A DNA stretch of 64,000 bases from NCBI GenBank assembly GCA_028224375.1, contig JAOIVW010000017.1:1-64000 (forward strand). Direction: 5' to 3'. This document shows, in pieces, positions 18,855 to 30,246 of this stretch; the stretch's first letter is position 1, and every line of letters starts with the position of its first letter. A program made the translations under genes and the position numbers. This stretch comes from Hellea sp. GTDB taxonomy: Bacteria; Pseudomonadota; Alphaproteobacteria; Caulobacterales; Maricaulaceae. The notes under the pieces were generated by a model. The model made no database searches, had not been told where the DNA came from, and saw nothing but the letters and a program-made list of their open reading frames with translations.

Positions 18855-19660
18855 GTTTGACCCCGGTTGTTTTGACCTCTGCCGCGCCCTTTGGACAAAG
18901 CCTTAATAATGCCGCGCAGGGTTTGCACTTCTTGGGCCGTTAATTTGGCCCGCGTGTAAGGCGCGCGGATGTTTTGCGACATGAGCGCGCGTTTCTCAGG
19001 CGGATAGAAGAAGCCCGAATCGTCAAGCTCTTGCTCCAAATGTTCGAACATGCGCACTAAATCTTCGCGATCCGCGATTGCGCTAATTTCTTTTTGGAAT
19101 AAATCAGGTACCGCGCCGCCATCCTCTGCGCTCGCCCAAATATAGGCAAATATATTGACGGCTTGTGCTAAATTTAGCGACTGAAAAGCTGGATTGACGG
19201 GATAAGTGAGAATCGCATCCGCCAGAACGACATCCGCATTGGTCAGGCCTGCCTTTTCAGGGCCAAATAATATGCCCGTAGCCGTGCCTTCATGGGCATA
19301 GGCCCGCAAAGCCCGCCCAACATCACCCGTCCCGATGACAGGAATTTCCAATTCACGCCGCCGCGCCGTTGCGGCCAAAACGAATTTCAGGTCAACCACC
19401 GCCTCGCCTGTCGTCTCGTAAACCTTGGCATTTTGCAAAACCGTTATAGCGCCCGCCGCCATAGGCTCTGCCGCAGGATTGGGCCAGCCATCACGCGGAG
19501 CTACAAGGCGCAGCTCAGTCAGGCCGAAATTGAGCATGCATCGACACGCCGCGCCGATATTCTCGCCTAGTTGCGGCTTTACAAGAATAACTACAGGCGC
19601 TTTGACCGCTTTGTCGGTCTCGACAATCCTGCCTAGCTGATCTTTGACGGTTTTTCCCAT
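18851..19660 (-). CDS. trmJ: TrmJ-like SPOUT tRNA (cytidine/uridine-2'-O-)-methyltransferase
   Basis: A 269-residue SpoU-class methyltransferase. The SPOUT motifs are visible: [19 protein letters not shown] (motif 1), [15 protein letters not shown] (motif 2) and [18 protein letters not shown] (motif 3, knot and S-adenosylmethionine site). These match TrmJ, which modifies position 32 of the tRNA anticodon loop. The helical C-terminal part is typical of the family. Confidence 0.88.
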   Translation of the reverse strand: MGKTVKDQLGRIVETDKAVKAPVVILVKPQLGENIGAACRCMLNFGLTELRLVAPRDGWPNPAAEPMAAGAITVLQNAKVYETTGEAVVDLKFVLAATARRRELEIPVIGTGDVGRALRAYAHEGTATGILFGPEKAGLTNADVVLADAILTYPVNPAFQSLNLAQAVNIFAYIWASAEDGGAVPDLFQKEISAIADREDLVRMFEHLEQELDDSGFFYPPEKRALMSQNIRAPYTRAKLTAQEVQTLRGIIKALSKGRGRGQNNRGQT

Positions 19661-19736
19661 CTTCTCTCTTCAAATAGGGGCGGTTGAGTGTTACACGGCC
19701 CCAAATCACTTAATCGACCTGCTTACAGAGGACATT

Positions 19737-20948
19737 ATGGCTAAAATCAAGGTAAATAATCCCATCGTCAATATGAATGGGGACGAGATGACCCGCATCA
19801 TCTGGGATATGATTATAGAGCGTCTGATAAATCCCTATCTGGACCTCGAGCTTCTCGATTATGACCTCTCCATTCAAAGCCGCGACGCGACCGATGACCA
19901 AATCACAATTGACGCCGCCAATGCCATTAAAAAGCATAATGTCGGTGTCAAATGCGCGACCATCACGCCCGATGAGCAGCGCGTCGAAGAGTTTGACCTT
20001 AAGAAAATGTGGCGCTCCCCTAATGGAACCATCCGTAACATTCTTGGCGGCGTTGTCTTCCGCGAACCCATTATCTGTAAAAACGTCCCTCGCCTCGTCC
20101 CAGGCTGGACAAAGCCTATCGTCATTGGCCGTCATGCCTTTGGTGACCAATATAAAGCCACAGACTTCCTCGTCCCGGGCAAAGGCAAGCTCACGATGAA
20201 ATGGGAAGGCGAAAACGGCGACACCATTGAAAAGGAAGTCTTTGATTTCCCCGAAGCCGGTGTTGCGATGGGGATGTATAATCTTGACGATTCCATCCGC
20301 GATTTCGCCCGCGCCTGTTTTAACTATGGCACGCAGCGCCAATGGCCGGTTTACCTGTCGACCAAAAACACGATCCTCAAGAAATATGACGGACGTTTCA
20401 AAGATATCTTCCAAGAAATCTACGACACGGAATTCGCGGATGAATTTAAGAAATTTGACGGCTATTATCAGCATCGCCTGATCGACGACATGGTCGCGGC
20501 CGCGATGAAGTGGTCCGGCGAATATATCTGGGCCTGTAAAAACTATGACGGCGATGTTCAGTCTGACACAGTCGCGCAAGGCTTTGGCTCACTCGGCCTG
20601 ATGACCTCCTTCCTGCTCACGCCGGATGGGAAGACTATGGAGGCCGAAGCCGCCCACGGCACAGTCACGCGCCATTATCGTAACCACCAAAAAGGTGAAG
20701 CGACCTCAACAAACTCCACAGCCTCCATCTTTGCTTGGACACGCGGCCTCGCCCATCGCGGCAAAATCGACGACAATGAAGAGCTAGTAAAATTCGCAAC
20801 CGGCCTAGAACAGACAGTCGTCGAAACCATCGAAGGCGGCCAAATGACCAAAGACCTCTCCCTCCTCGTCGGACCAGATCAGGGCTGGCTAACGACTACG
20901 GGTTATTTGGAAGCGATTGCCGAAAATTTTGAACGGAAGATGACCTAA
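19737..20948 (+). CDS. icd: NADP-dependent isocitrate dehydrogenase, homodimeric type
   Basis: Converts isocitrate to 2-oxoglutarate in the TCA cycle. The 403 residues start [20 protein letters not shown], the eukaryote-like type II form. Conserved are [12 protein letters not shown] (substrate loop), [31 protein letters not shown] and the nucleotide loop around [17 protein letters not shown] precedes the chosen ATG. A second, unrelated NADP-isocitrate dehydrogenase gene faces it 219 bases downstream. Confidence 0.96.
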   Translation: MAKIKVNNPIVNMNGDEMTRIIWDMIIERLINPYLDLELLDYDLSIQSRDATDDQITIDAANAIKKHNVGVKCATITPDEQRVEEFDLKKMWRSPNGTIRNILGGVVFREPIICKNVPRLVPGWTKPIVIGRHAFGDQYKATDFLVPGKGKLTMKWEGENGDTIEKEVFDFPEAGVAMGMYNLDDSIRDFARACFNYGTQRQWPVYLSTKNTILKKYDGRFKDIFQEIYDTEFADEFKKFDGYYQHRLIDDMVAAAMKWSGEYIWACKNYDGDVQSDTVAQGFGSLGLMTSFLLTPDGKTMEAEAAHGTVTRHYRNHQKGEATSTNSTASIFAWTRGLAHRGKIDDNEELVKFATGLEQTVVETIEGGQMTKDLSLLVGPDQGWLTTTGYLEAIAENFERKMT

Positions 20949-21017
20949 CGTCGAAAATGACCGCTCTGCAGATTGTTCGCAGAACAATCTGCGGGGCTGT
21001 AGTGTCATTTCTCGACG
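20949..21017. repeat. 67-bp nested palindrome after icd
   Basis: An 11-bp perfect stem (GCAGATTGTTC with GAACAATCTGC, 20968-20992, loop GCA) sits inside outer arms CGTCGAAAATGAC and GTCATTTCTCGACG. No T tract follows, so it does not look like a simple terminator. Confidence 0.75.
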
Positions 21018-21064
21018 CCTCTATCGTTTGAGAGCCGTTCGCGCGGACGCATCTATCGATTAAG

Positions 21065-21095
21065 AACCCGCCTAGCCATGGCGGGTTTTTCTTTT
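21065..21095 (+). terminator. Rho-independent terminator after icd
   Basis: AACCCGCC/GGCGGGTT stem with a 7-base loop, followed by TTTTTCTTTT. It lies 117 bases after the icd stop. Confidence 0.88.
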
Positions 21096-21167
21096 GAGCA
21101 TTTCTAAAACACCACAGACCTATCCCTGCCTTCGCAGGGATGAGCGGTTGTTAACTAAGAGTGGTTC

Positions 21168-23354
21168 TCACCCAATAATCTCATTAAAGGTCTTTGATGG
21201 GCGCATGACCATGGCCGTAAGGCGTGCGTCTGAATGATAATACCCGCCAATATCGACAGCATTGCCCTCACCCGCTTTCAGCTCTTTCAAAATGACCGCT
21301 TCGTTCTCCGCGAGCTGTTTAGCAATTCCCGCAAAATGTGATTTCAAGCCTCCATCTTTTGACTGCGCCGCAAGTGCCTCAGCCCAATAGCGCGCAAACC
21401 AATAATGTGATGAGCGGTTATCATTATCCCCAACTTTGCGGCCCGGCGAGCGGCCCTCGACGAGCAACAGTTCTGTTGCGGCTTCTACGGCCTCGCCAAG
21501 AATAGCCGCTTTTGGGCGGTCTTTTGTTGCGAGGAAGTGAAAGCTTTCGCCTAGAGCGCTAAATTCGCCAAGGCTGTCCCAGCGCAAATGGTTTTCCTCG
21601 TTAAGCTGCTGCACATGTTTAGGCGCTGACCCGCCCGCGCCTGTTTCAAACAGTCCGCCGCCATTCATAAGTTTCACGATGGAGAGCATCTTGGCCGAGG
21701 TGTTGAGTTCCAGAATGGGGAAGAGGTCTGTGAGGTAATCCCGAAGCACATTGCCCGTGATTGTGACGACATCTTTGCCGTTGGTCATTTCTTCCAGCGT
21801 GTAGCGTGTGGCTTCGCGCGGCGCGAGAATGCGGATATCTTTTCCAGCCTCTGCAAGCGCTGGCTTAATATATTTAATAAGCTCCGCGTCATGAGCGCGG
21901 TTTTCGTCGAGCCAAAACGCGCCCAATCCTGTGGCGTCAAAGCGTTCAATACCGAGTTTAATCCAATCCAAAATCGGCGCTTTTTTCGCCGTGCAAGAGC
22001 GCCAGATATCGCCCTGTTCCACGTCGTGGCTCATCAATGTGTCGCCGCCCGCCAAAACGATAGAGATCGTGCCGTCAGCGCTGGCTTCAAAGGTCGTCGG
22101 GTGAGAGCCATATTCTTCGGCCTTTTGCGCCATGAGGCCAACATTGGACACCGCCCCGCACGTCGTGACATCGAGCTTTCCGTTTTCTTTGAAATAATTG
22201 ACGGTCTCGTCATAAACGGGCGCGTAGCAATTATCCGGGATACACATTTTAGTATTGGCCGGCTCTCCGTCAGGGCCCCATCCAATGCCGCCTTCCTTAA
22301 TGACAGCCGGGACCGAGGCATCAATAATGACGTCAGATGACACATGCAGGTTGGAAATCCCTTTATCGGAATTGACCATATAAAGCGGAGGCTTAGCCGC
22401 GAGCGCCGCCTTTAAATCCGCTTTCATATCCGCATTATCCGCAATCAATGTCTCGAGCGTCCCGATGCCTGAATTAGGATTGAAGTTGAGCGAGCTACCA
22501 TGCTTGGCCAAGAAATCTTCGAGATAGACTGACACGAAATGCCCAAAAATAATGGGGTCAGAGACTTTCATCATTGTGGCTTTGAGGTGGACGGAAAACA
22601 GGACGCCGTCCTCAATCGTTTCAACTTCTTTTTTGATATAGGCCCGCAGAGCTTTGGCGGACATGAAGGTTCCGTCAACGATTGTGCCCTCTTCATAGGA
22701 CAGGCCGTCTTTGAGAACTGTCTCTTTACCGCCTTTGGCCTTGAAAATTATTTTAGCCCCGCCCGCTTGGGCAGAGGTGATGGTGACGGACTTTTCATTG
22801 GCGAAGAAATCATCGCCCGGCATTGAGGCCACCGTTGTTTTATTATCCTTCGTCCACTCGCCCATTTTATGTGGATTTTGCTTCGCAAAGGATTTCACGG
22901 CTTTGGCAGAGCGGCGATCAGAATTGCCTTCGCGCAAAACCGGATTTACGGCTGAGCCTTTAATGCCGTCATATTTCGCGCGCACAGCTTTATCCGCGTC
23001 TGACTTTGCATCCGCTGGATAATCGGGAATGGGGTAACCTTGCGATTGCAGCTCTTTAATCGCGGCCTCAAGCTGCGGCACAGAAGCGGACACATTAGGC
23101 AGCTTAATGACATTGGCATCAGGCGTTTTTACAAGTTTGCCCAAATCCGCCAAATCATCAGTGACGCGCTGTTTGTCTGATAAGAGGTCTGGGAATAATG
23201 ATAAAATCCGGCCCGCTAATGAAATATCGCGAGTCTCAATTTTGATATCCGCTGCGCCTGCGAAGGATTTGATAATCGGGAGCAGAGAATTTCGGGCCAG
23301 TTCAGGCGCCTCGTCAACGATTGTATAGATTATATCAGCTGTTGTTTTTGTCAT
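21168..23354 (-). CDS. NADP-dependent isocitrate dehydrogenase, monomeric type
   Basis: A 728-residue enzyme of the monomeric isocitrate dehydrogenase family, unrelated in length and detailed sequence to the dimeric enzyme next door. Family hallmarks are [12 protein letters not shown], the segment [22 protein letters not shown], and [17 protein letters not shown] near the C-terminus. The ATG at 23354 (MTKTTADI) is preferred over a TTG at 23363. It performs the same reaction as icd; the two may be differently regulated, which cannot be read here. Confidence 0.94.
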   Translation of the reverse strand: MTKTTADIIYTIVDEAPELARNSLLPIIKSFAGAADIKIETRDISLAGRILSLFPDLLSDKQRVTDDLADLGKLVKTPDANVIKLPNVSASVPQLEAAIKELQSQGYPIPDYPADAKSDADKAVRAKYDGIKGSAVNPVLREGNSDRRSAKAVKSFAKQNPHKMGEWTKDNKTTVASMPGDDFFANEKSVTITSAQAGGAKIIFKAKGGKETVLKDGLSYEEGTIVDGTFMSAKALRAYIKKEVETIEDGVLFSVHLKATMMKVSDPIIFGHFVSVYLEDFLAKHGSSLNFNPNSGIGTLETLIADNADMKADLKAALAAKPPLYMVNSDKGISNLHVSSDVIIDASVPAVIKEGGIGWGPDGEPANTKMCIPDNCYAPVYDETVNYFKENGKLDVTTCGAVSNVGLMAQKAEEYGSHPTTFEASADGTISIVLAGGDTLMSHDVEQGDIWRSCTAKKAPILDWIKLGIERFDATGLGAFWLDENRAHDAELIKYIKPALAEAGKDIRILAPREATRYTLEEMTNGKDVVTITGNVLRDYLTDLFPILELNTSAKMLSIVKLMNGGGLFETGAGGSAPKHVQQLNEENHLRWDSLGEFSALGESFHFLATKDRPKAAILGEAVEAATELLLVEGRSPGRKVGDNDNRSSHYWFARYWAEALAAQSKDGGLKSHFAGIAKQLAENEAVILKELKAGEGNAVDIGGYYHSDARLTAMVMRPSKTFNEIIG

Positions 23355-23551
23355 GTGTCTCAATCTTTCCCGGCGTTCAACTTTGGCGAATGGTCTTAGC
23401 CATCTATCTATAGGAGGGAGTAGCTATTTCAACTCATAATGAAACTCGCATGAAAATATCTTGTGCTTCAATGAGATAAAGTTTTTTATGTTTTCGCAAA
23501 ATGTGATTGGAGGTTTGCTAACCTTGTGCTTAACAGGGTGTAGGAATCATC

Positions 23552-23609
23552 GGCGTATAAAAAACAGGCGTATAAAAAAGACATGAGGCGTGTTAAGAGC
23601 ATGAGGCGT
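23552..23609 (+). repeat. Short direct repeats in the leader of the MipA-like gene
   Basis: GGCGTATAAAAAA occurs at 23552-23564 and 23567-23579, and CATGAGGCGT at 23582-23591 and 23600-23609. All four units carry a GGCGT core within 60 bases, just upstream of the ribosome-binding site. This may be slippage, or sites for a regulator. Confidence 0.6.
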
Positions 23610-23628
23610 TTCAAAAGGGAGACATAAT

Positions 23629-24438
23629 ATGAAAAAGATTATTTTAGGTGGATTAGCAACAACTCTACTAGCGGCCCCGGCTTTTGCCCAATTGTCTGAC
23701 GGTAGCAGTGGCCAAGAAAGTACAGCCAATGTTGGCGCTATTGGTCTTTACGGCTCTGAATATTTCGGCTCGGCCGATGAAGAGTTTACAGCCTTGCCCT
23801 TTTTGGACGTAGACAATTATAAAGGTTTCGACTTCTTTGGCACAACCCTCTCCTACCGAGTCCTCGAAACAGGCACAGGCGAAGGACTTGGCAAATGGTC
23901 ACTGCGCGCAGGACCAAGCCTAACCTATCTGCCGGGACGCAATTCAAGCGACAGCGACACACTCACCGGTTTGGAGGATGTGGATGGAAGCTTACTCGCG
24001 GGCGGCTATATCCGCACAACAATTGGTCCTGTCGGGTTTCGATTGGATGGGGGACAGGATGTCATAAATGGGAGTGACGGATTTACGGCGATTGCGTCTG
24101 TCGGAACCTCGCTTCCACTCGGCAAACTTAATTTCCGGCCCTCAGCCTCTGCTTATTACGGCAGCGGCAGCTTCAACGAAGCGTTTTTTGGAATCACGCC
24201 TGAACAATCAGCGGCCTCGGGACTGGCAGAAAATGATGTCGGTTCAGGAATTTACAGCTATTCAGTAAACCTCGTCGGCTATTATCCAATCGCTGAAAAA
24301 TGGCGTGTAAATTTCGTCGGATCTTACCGCTGGTTTACGGAAGAAGCCGATGATAGCCCGATTATTACAGCTGTTGATGGCTCTGATAACGGCTTATTTG
24401 TCGGGCTTGGTCTGACGCGGCAGTTTAACCTTCCATAG
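23629..24438 (+). CDS. MipA/OmpV family outer-membrane protein
   Basis: 269 residues with a signal peptide (MKKIILGGLATTLLAAPAFA) followed by alternating beta-strand segments. The layout matches MipA/OmpV: an early GLYGSEYFGSADEEFTALPF, a mid RAGPSLTYLPGR, and a terminal strand GLFVGLGLTRQFNL ending in aromatic and hydrophobic residues typical of outer-membrane barrels. GGGAGA precedes the ATG. Its 3' end overlaps the convergent DUF817 gene by 14 bases. Confidence 0.82.
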   Translation: MKKIILGGLATTLLAAPAFAQLSDGSSGQESTANVGAIGLYGSEYFGSADEEFTALPFLDVDNYKGFDFFGTTLSYRVLETGTGEGLGKWSLRAGPSLTYLPGRNSSDSDTLTGLEDVDGSLLAGGYIRTTIGPVGFRLDGGQDVINGSDGFTAIASVGTSLPLGKLNFRPSASAYYGSGSFNEAFFGITPEQSAASGLAENDVGSGIYSYSVNLVGYYPIAEKWRVNFVGSYRWFTEEADDSPIITAVDGSDNGLFVGLGLTRQFNLP

Positions 24439-25279
24439 CAAGTCTTCGCTTTGGGGCGTGAACCCAGGCGACTAGAACGAAGCTAATCAGCATCAATAAA
24501 TACCAACTGCCGAGCTTGGCGGGGCTGACCATATGCCAGCCGCTCTCCTGCCCGGGATAGCTCCACGCGCGGGCGAAGGTGCCGATATTTTCCGCAAACC
24601 AGATGAATAGGGCGACCAGAAACAGCCCTATCACTAACGGCATGGGCCGATGTGTTTCGTCAGCTTTAAACCAAACCACGGTGCGGCCATAGAGCAGCAC
24701 AACCCCCGCAAAGAGCGCCCATCTTATGTCAGGCAGATAATGATGCGAAAAGAAATTGATATAGGCGAGCACGGCTAAGCCCGCTTGCCATTTTAGGGCT
24801 GGAAAACGGTCAAAGCGAAAATCAAAAATACGCCAAACCCGCGCCATATAACTCCCGACACAGGCATACATAAAGCCGCTAAAAAGCGGGACACCCATAA
24901 TTCGCAGCACAGAGGGTTCAGGATAAATCCAAGATCCCATATGGGTTTTAAAAATTTCCATCACTGTGCCGACAATATGGAAGATGAGAATAATCTTGGC
25001 CTCTTCCCATGTTTCGAGCCTCAGCAATAACATGAGCGCCTGAATAAGAACCGCCATAAGGGTGATAAAATCATAACGCGCCAGAGCGGCATCAGTGGGA
25101 TAAAACAGATATGTCCCCACCAACATGGCCAGCATCAACCCGCCAAACAGACAGGCCCAGGCTTGCTTTATTCCAAAACTTATAAATTCGAAAACGACCT
25201 GGGATTTCCAGCCCTTAACATAACGCCTATGCAGCGCTGCGCGGCGCTCATGCAGAAATATTTTAGGATCAAATGTCAT
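24425..25279 (-). CDS. DUF817 family integral membrane protein
   Basis: A 284-residue protein with about eight membrane helices. It has the family features HIVGTVMEIFKTHMGSWIYPEP and an FAENIGTFARAWSYPGQE segment near the C-terminus, plus FSHHYLPDIRW. The role of DUF817 proteins is not established. The many conserved His, Glu and Trp residues in membrane loops hint at an enzyme or a metal or cofactor site, but this is inference. Confidence 0.82.
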   Translation of the reverse strand: MTFDPKIFLHERRAALHRRYVKGWKSQVVFEFISFGIKQAWACLFGGLMLAMLVGTYLFYPTDAALARYDFITLMAVLIQALMLLLRLETWEEAKIILIFHIVGTVMEIFKTHMGSWIYPEPSVLRIMGVPLFSGFMYACVGSYMARVWRIFDFRFDRFPALKWQAGLAVLAYINFFSHHYLPDIRWALFAGVVLLYGRTVVWFKADETHRPMPLVIGLFLVALFIWFAENIGTFARAWSYPGQESGWHMVSPAKLGSWYLLMLISFVLVAWVHAPKRRLAMEG

Positions 25280-25336
25280 GCCACGAGCCTAGCCTGTCTT
25301 ATGACAGCATTTAGGCAGGAAAAGGGTAACTTTGCG

Positions 25337-26188
25337 TTACGGCAGAATGACCGTCTTGGGACCGTTGAGAAATGCGCGGTGTTCTGTATGCAAGCGCACA
25401 GCTTCCGCCAAGGTTTGCGCCTCTACATCGCGGCCAATATCGATGAGCTTAGCCGGCGTTTTCGTATAATCTACGCGCTGAATGCCCTGCTCAATAATCG
25501 GGCCTTCATCCAAATCCGCCGTCACATAATGCGCCGTCGCGCCAATCAATTTGACGCCCCGCTCATAGGCCCGGTGTTAAGGTTTAGCGCCCTTAAAGCT
25601 CGGCAGGAATGAATGGTGAATATTAATGATGCGCCCGGAATAATCCCGGCAAATAGAATCAGATAAGATTTGCATATAGCGCGCGAGAACAATCAACTCT
25701 GCCCCGCTCGTCTCTATAATAGTGCGAAGGGAGTCTTCAGCCTTAGGCTTAGTGTCTGCTGTCACCGGAATATAGTGATAAGATAGTCCCGCCGCTTCAG
25801 CCAGAGGGCGCGTCGTTTCGTGATTGCTGACAATGCCGACAATCTCGCAATTCAGGCGTTTCTTACTCACGCGGTAAATCAGGTCCGCCAGGCAATGATC
25901 AAATTTAGACACCATAATGAGTGTTTTCGTTTTGCGCTTCGCCGGGATGATATGTGTGCTGAGCTCAAACTCTTTTGAGACTGTCTTCATGTCAGATTTA
26001 AAAGCGCCCAAATCACCGCCGCCAATATGAAAAGCGATGCGCGAATAAAACCGCTCGGATGACGGCGTGCCAAATTGCGAGAGCTCGGTGATAAACCCGT
26101 CATGACGTGCCAAACAGCTTGTCAGCGCCGCCACAATACCCGTGCGGTCAGCACTCTCATTCGTCATGATAAAGTTTTTACGGCTCAT
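25337..26188 (-). pseudogene. purU: Formyltetrahydrofolate deformylase interrupted by an in-frame TAA
   Basis: The protein starts MSRKNFIMTNESADRTGIV with an N-terminal ACT domain and continues into the formyltransferase domain with INIHHSFLPSFKGAKP. It is then cut by TAA at 25577-25579. The same frame continues without a shift: HRAYERGVKLIGATAHYV and DLDEGPIIEQ, ending TVILP at 25337. The family has Tyr directly after GAKP, so one change from TAT or TAC to TAA explains the stop. The catalytic Asp region lies beyond it. PurU normally releases formate from 10-formyltetrahydrofolate. Either a nonsense allele or a base error. Confidence 0.88.
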
Positions 26189-26246
26189 TCGGCTGCCGCT
26201 GCGATGTCTGTTGCGGGGAGTTCGACGTCGTTGAATTGGTGGTGGT

Positions 26247-28883
26247 TCATATCGCCGCTTTAATTGCCGCCAATGCGTCATCTGCGCCCGCCACATTTGT
26301 GCCGCCTGCTTGCGCCATGCCGGGTTTTCCGCCGCCGCGGCCGCCGACTTTTTCGGCCCCTGCATTGACGAGGGTTGCGGCATTATAGGTGCCTGTTAGA
26401 TCATCGGTGACGGCCACAGCGACAGCGACTTTCTCGCCGTCTTTTGCGACGAAGCCGACTATGCCTGAGCCGATGGATGAGAGTTGATCATTGAGCATGG
26501 CGCGAAGGTCTTTACCTGACACGCCGTCCAGAACGCCGCCAATAAATTTGACGCCGTTTATCTCTTCAGCTTTAGCCGCGCCGCCGCCTGACCCGCCAAG
26601 GGCCAGAGCTTTTTTGGCTGCAGAGAGTTCTTTTTCAAGCTTCTTACGCTCAGCCATCAGCGCTTCGATACGCGCAGGCACATCTTCGGGCTTGGCTTTG
26701 AGCTTATCAGCCGCCGCGCGCGTATAGCCCGCCTGCGTTTCAAGATATTGACGCGCCGCCTCGCCTGTCACGGCTTCGACGCGGCGAATGCCTGCGGCAA
26801 CCGCGCCCTCGGAGACTATTTTGAAGAGCGCGATATCACCCGTGCGGTCCACATGTGTCCCGCCGCAAAGCTCTACGGAATAGGCTTTCGGGTCGTCATC
26901 AATAGGGTCGCCGAGAGATAGCACGCGCACTTCATCACCATATTTTTCGCCGAACAACGCCATAGCGCCCGCTTTCATAGCGGCTTCGGGGTTCATCAAT
27001 TTGGTGTCAGCTTCAGTGTTTTGCAAAATGACTTGATTGACCTGATCTTCGACCTTTGCCAGTTCCTCGCGCGTAATCGCCGCGCCGTGTGAGATATCAA
27101 AGCGGATACGTTCGCCATCGACCATCTGGCCCTTTTGCGTGACATGCTCGCCAAGCACGCGGCGCAAGGCCTCATGCATGATATGAGTGGCGGAATGGTT
27201 AGCCATGGTTCGCTTGCGGTCATCCGCGTCGACCGTCAAATGCGCGACATCGCCGAGCTTTATCTCGCCCTTAAGCGTGCCGATATGGACGTGCAAGTCA
27301 CCTGCTTTTTTGAGCACATCTTTGACGATAATCTTTGCGCCGTTCTCAAATGTCACTTCGCCCTTGTCACCCGCCTGTCCGCCGCTTTCAGCATAGTAAG
27401 GCGTGGCGTGAGTGACGAACATGACGTCCGTATTTTTAGCGCTGTCCACAGCCGCGCCATCAACGACGAGTGTATGCACGGGGCTGGTGACGAAAAGCTC
27501 TGTATAGCCTGTAAATTCTGTCGGGCCATGGGCTTCGCGGGCGGCGAGCCAGATATCATCCGTGCCGGCATCGCCAGATTTAAAGCCTGCCGCGCGGGAG
27601 TCTTCTTTTTGCTGGGCCATGGCGGTATTAAATCCGTCCGTATCGACCTCAATGCCTTTGGCGCGAAGCGCGTCTTGGGTCAGGTCAAGCGGGAAGCCAT
27701 AAGTATCATAGAGCTTAAAGGCCGTGCAGCCGTCGAGTGTATCGCCTTCGCCTAAGAAAGCCGTGGCCTCTTCGAGAAGCGCGGTGCCGCGTCCGAGGGT
27801 CTTTCTAAAGCGCACTTCCTCTTGTTCAAATGTCGCTTCAATAGCGGCTTGGGCGCGGCCAAGTTCGCTATAAGCATCACCCATCTCCGTCATTAGCGCA
27901 GGAACAAGACGGTGCATGAGCGGATCTTTGGCCCCGAGAATATGGGCATGGCGCATCGCGCGGCGCATGATGCGGCGCAGCACATAGCCGCGGCCCTCAT
28001 TGGACGGGGAGACACCATCCGCCATGAGGAATGAGCAGCTGCGCAGATGGTCAGCAATAACGCGGTGAGAGAATCTGGCCTCACCTATGGCCTTAACGCC
28101 TGTCAATTCAACAGAGGCACCGATGAGATTTTGGAAGAGGTCTATGTCGTAATTGTCGTGCTTGCCTTGGAGGATAGCGGCGGTACGCTCAAGACCCATA
28201 CCTGTATCGATGGACGGTTTTGGGAGCGGTGTTTGCGAGCCGCCTTTGGAGCGCTCAAACTGCATGAAAACGAGATTCCAGATTTCAATGAAGCGGTCGC
28301 CATCCTCATCAGGAGAGCCGGGAGGACCGCCGGGAATATCAGAGCCATGATCATAGAAAATTTCAGAACATGGCCCGCAAGGGCCAGTATCGCCCATGGC
28401 CCAAAAATTATCAGATGTTGCAATGCGAATGATACGGTCATCAGAAAGCCCCGCTATTTTTTTCCAAAGATCAAAGGCTTCGTCATCCGTGTGGTAAACC
28501 GTGACGAGAAGCTTATCCTTATCAAGGCCAAAGTCTTTTGTGACCAAGTTCCAGGCATGTTCAATGGCGTCAGCTTTAAAATAATCCCCAAAACTAAAAT
28601 TACCGAGCATTTCAAAAAATGTATGGTGACGGGCCGTGTAGCCGACATTGTCTAAATCATTATGTTTGCCGCCAGCGCGAACGCACTTCTGCGAGGTCGC
28701 AGCCCGTGGATATGGCGGCGTCTGCGCGCCCGTGAAATAATCTTTGAACTGCACCATACCCGCATTGGTAAAAAGCAGTGTCGGATCATTATCCGGCACT
28801 AAAGGGCTGGAGGCCGCAACATTATGTCCCTGCCCCTCAAAGAAGCTTAAAAATTGCTGCCGAATATCACGTAAGCTTGTCAT
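26247..28883 (-). CDS. alaS: Alanyl-tRNA synthetase
   Basis: A full-length 878-residue class II synthetase. The catalytic domain has [13 protein letters not shown] and [14 protein letters not shown]. The editing domain has [11 protein letters not shown], with the HxxxH zinc ligands, and [12 protein letters not shown]. The C-terminal part has the coiled coil and a glycine-rich DHHA1-type tail ([15 protein letters not shown]). It follows recA on the same strand, a classic alphaproteobacterial neighbourhood. Confidence 0.98.
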   Translation of the reverse strand: MTSLRDIRQQFLSFFEGQGHNVAASSPLVPDNDPTLLFTNAGMVQFKDYFTGAQTPPYPRAATSQKCVRAGGKHNDLDNVGYTARHHTFFEMLGNFSFGDYFKADAIEHAWNLVTKDFGLDKDKLLVTVYHTDDEAFDLWKKIAGLSDDRIIRIATSDNFWAMGDTGPCGPCSEIFYDHGSDIPGGPPGSPDEDGDRFIEIWNLVFMQFERSKGGSQTPLPKPSIDTGMGLERTAAILQGKHDNYDIDLFQNLIGASVELTGVKAIGEARFSHRVIADHLRSCSFLMADGVSPSNEGRGYVLRRIMRRAMRHAHILGAKDPLMHRLVPALMTEMGDAYSELGRAQAAIEATFEQEEVRFRKTLGRGTALLEEATAFLGEGDTLDGCTAFKLYDTYGFPLDLTQDALRAKGIEVDTDGFNTAMAQQKEDSRAAGFKSGDAGTDDIWLAAREAHGPTEFTGYTELFVTSPVHTLVVDGAAVDSAKNTDVMFVTHATPYYAESGGQAGDKGEVTFENGAKIIVKDVLKKAGDLHVHIGTLKGEIKLGDVAHLTVDADDRKRTMANHSATHIMHEALRRVLGEHVTQKGQMVDGERIRFDISHGAAITREELAKVEDQVNQVILQNTEADTKLMNPEAAMKAGAMALFGEKYGDEVRVLSLGDPIDDDPKAYSVELCGGTHVDRTGDIALFKIVSEGAVAAGIRRVEAVTGEAARQYLETQAGYTRAAADKLKAKPEDVPARIEALMAERKKLEKELSAAKKALALGGSGGGAAKAEEINGVKFIGGVLDGVSGKDLRAMLNDQLSSIGSGIVGFVAKDGEKVAVAVAVTDDLTGTYNAATLVNAGAEKVGGRGGGKPGMAQAGGTNVAGADDALAAIKAAI

Positions 28884-28920
28884 TATTACTCATTACCTAG
28901 GTTAGTAACGTTCCATATAT

Positions 28921-28951
28921 AAAGAGCGCCTGACTTAGCCAAGCGCTCTTT
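28921..28951 (-). terminator. Probable terminator after recA
   Basis: AAAGAGCGC/GCGCTCTTT inverted repeat with a 13-base loop, between recA and alaS. The minus-strand T run is short and then AT-rich, so it may be leaky. Confidence 0.55.
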
Positions 28952-29014
28952 TGTCAAAAGACAGAGATATACGGGGAATTCTGCCTTTTAGACGGGGAAT
29001 TCGTAATATGTGGC

Positions 29015-30130
29015 TTAGGCTCCCAATGAAGTGATGTTATCTGGTTCAGCCTCATCATCCTCAACTTGTTCGCTCTTTGGCATCAGAAGCTCTTCTTCAA
29101 TCAAGCCTTCATTGATACGGATTTTCCGCTCCAAATCAGCTGCAATATCGGGATTGTCTTTTAGGAAGGTCCGCACATTTTCGCGTCCCTGCCCGATGCG
29201 CTCATCGCCGTAAGAATACCAGCTGCCAGACTTTTCGACAACTTCGGCTTTAACGCCCAAATCAATAAGCTCGCCTGTCTTGGAAATCCCTTCGCCATAC
29301 ATGATATCAAATTCAACTTGGCGGAAAGGCGGCGCGACTTTGTTTTTCACGACTTTAACGCGGGTCTGGTTGCCGACAACTTCGTCGCGATATTTGATCG
29401 CGCCAATGCGGCGAATATCAAGACGCACAGAGCTGTAGAATTTCAGCGCATTACCGCCTGTTGTGGTCTCAGGCGAGCCATACATGACGCCGATTTTCAT
29501 CCGGATTTGGTTGATAAAGATAACCATACAGCCAGATTTTGAAATCGAGCCTGTCAACTTACGCAAGGCTTGGCTCATCAAGCGAGCTTGAAGACCCGGA
29601 AGGCTATCGCCCATATCGCCTTCAAGTTCAGCGCGCGGGGTTAAGGCCGCAACAGAGTCGATAACCAAAATATCCACCGCGCCGGAGCGCACAAGCGTAT
29701 CAGCAATCTCAAGGCCTTGCTCACCTGTATCAGGCTGAGCGATTAAAAGCTCATTGACGTCCACGCCAAGCTTACCCGCATAGACGGGGTCCAGCGCATG
29801 TTCCGCGTCAATAAAGGCCGCAACGCCGCCTGTCTTTTGCATCTCAGCAATGACGTGTAGAGATAAGGTTGTCTTACCTGATGACTCAGGGCCGTAAATT
29901 TCGATGACGCGGCCTTTGGGCAGACCGCCTATGCCAAGCGCAATATCAAGGCCGATAGAGCCTGTTGAAACAGATTCGACATCCATTGTGCTTTTTTGGC
30001 CGAGCTTCATAACGGCGCCCTTACCAAAGGCGCGGTCAATTTGGCTCATCGCAGCTTCGAGCGCTGCGGATTTATTTTTATCGTCGGCTTTACCCACGAC
30101 GGTTAAGGGGGTTGATGATTTTCTGGCCAT
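29015..30130 (-). CDS. recA: Recombinase RecA
   Basis: A 371-residue Rec[18 protein letters not shown] near the start, Walker [10 protein letters not shown], Walker [13 protein letters not shown]-binding loops around [20 protein letters not shown] and [20 protein letters not shown], and an acidic tail. It carries out strand exchange and co-protease activation of LexA. Two SOS boxes lie 84-131 bases upstream of the start. Confidence 0.99.
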   Translation of the reverse strand: MARKSSTPLTVVGKADDKNKSAALEAAMSQIDRAFGKGAVMKLGQKSTMDVESVSTGSIGLDIALGIGGLPKGRVIEIYGPESSGKTTLSLHVIAEMQKTGGVAAFIDAEHALDPVYAGKLGVDVNELLIAQPDTGEQGLEIADTLVRSGAVDILVIDSVAALTPRAELEGDMGDSLPGLQARLMSQALRKLTGSISKSGCMVIFINQIRMKIGVMYGSPETTTGGNALKFYSSVRLDIRRIGAIKYRDEVVGNQTRVKVVKNKVAPPFRQVEFDIMYGEGISKTGELIDLGVKAEVVEKSGSWYSYGDERIGQGRENVRTFLKDNPDIAADLERKIRINEGLIEEELLMPKSEQVEDDEAEPDNITSLGA

Positions 30131-30213
30131 AACGGAACTCCAGTAAAAATGACCGGAGCCCTTCGGTCATCGTCTTGAAATTGCGGCTGGTATCGGACTG
30201 CCGTAATAGCTTT

Positions 30214-30228
30214 GTTCCACAAATGTTC
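30214..30228 (+). promoter_or_regulatory. LexA operator (GTTC-N7-GTTC), distance 84 bp from the recA start
   Basis: GTTC CACAAAT GTTC matches the alphaproteobacterial SOS box exactly, on the plus strand. With the second box at 30247 it brackets the likely recA promoter region between cckA and recA. Confidence 0.88.
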
Positions 30229-30246
30229 TCAAGGTGCAAGAAAAAA

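Noticed and set aside
19710-20579. 289-codon minus-strand frame inside icd
   Set aside because: Antisense shadow created by the codon usage of icd; no start signals and no recognisable domain.
20968-20992. Hairpin after icd as the terminator
   Set aside because: No T tract follows; a proper terminator is present at 21065-21095.
27135-27755. 206-codon plus-strand frame inside alaS
   Set aside because: Antisense shadow of a highly conserved gene.
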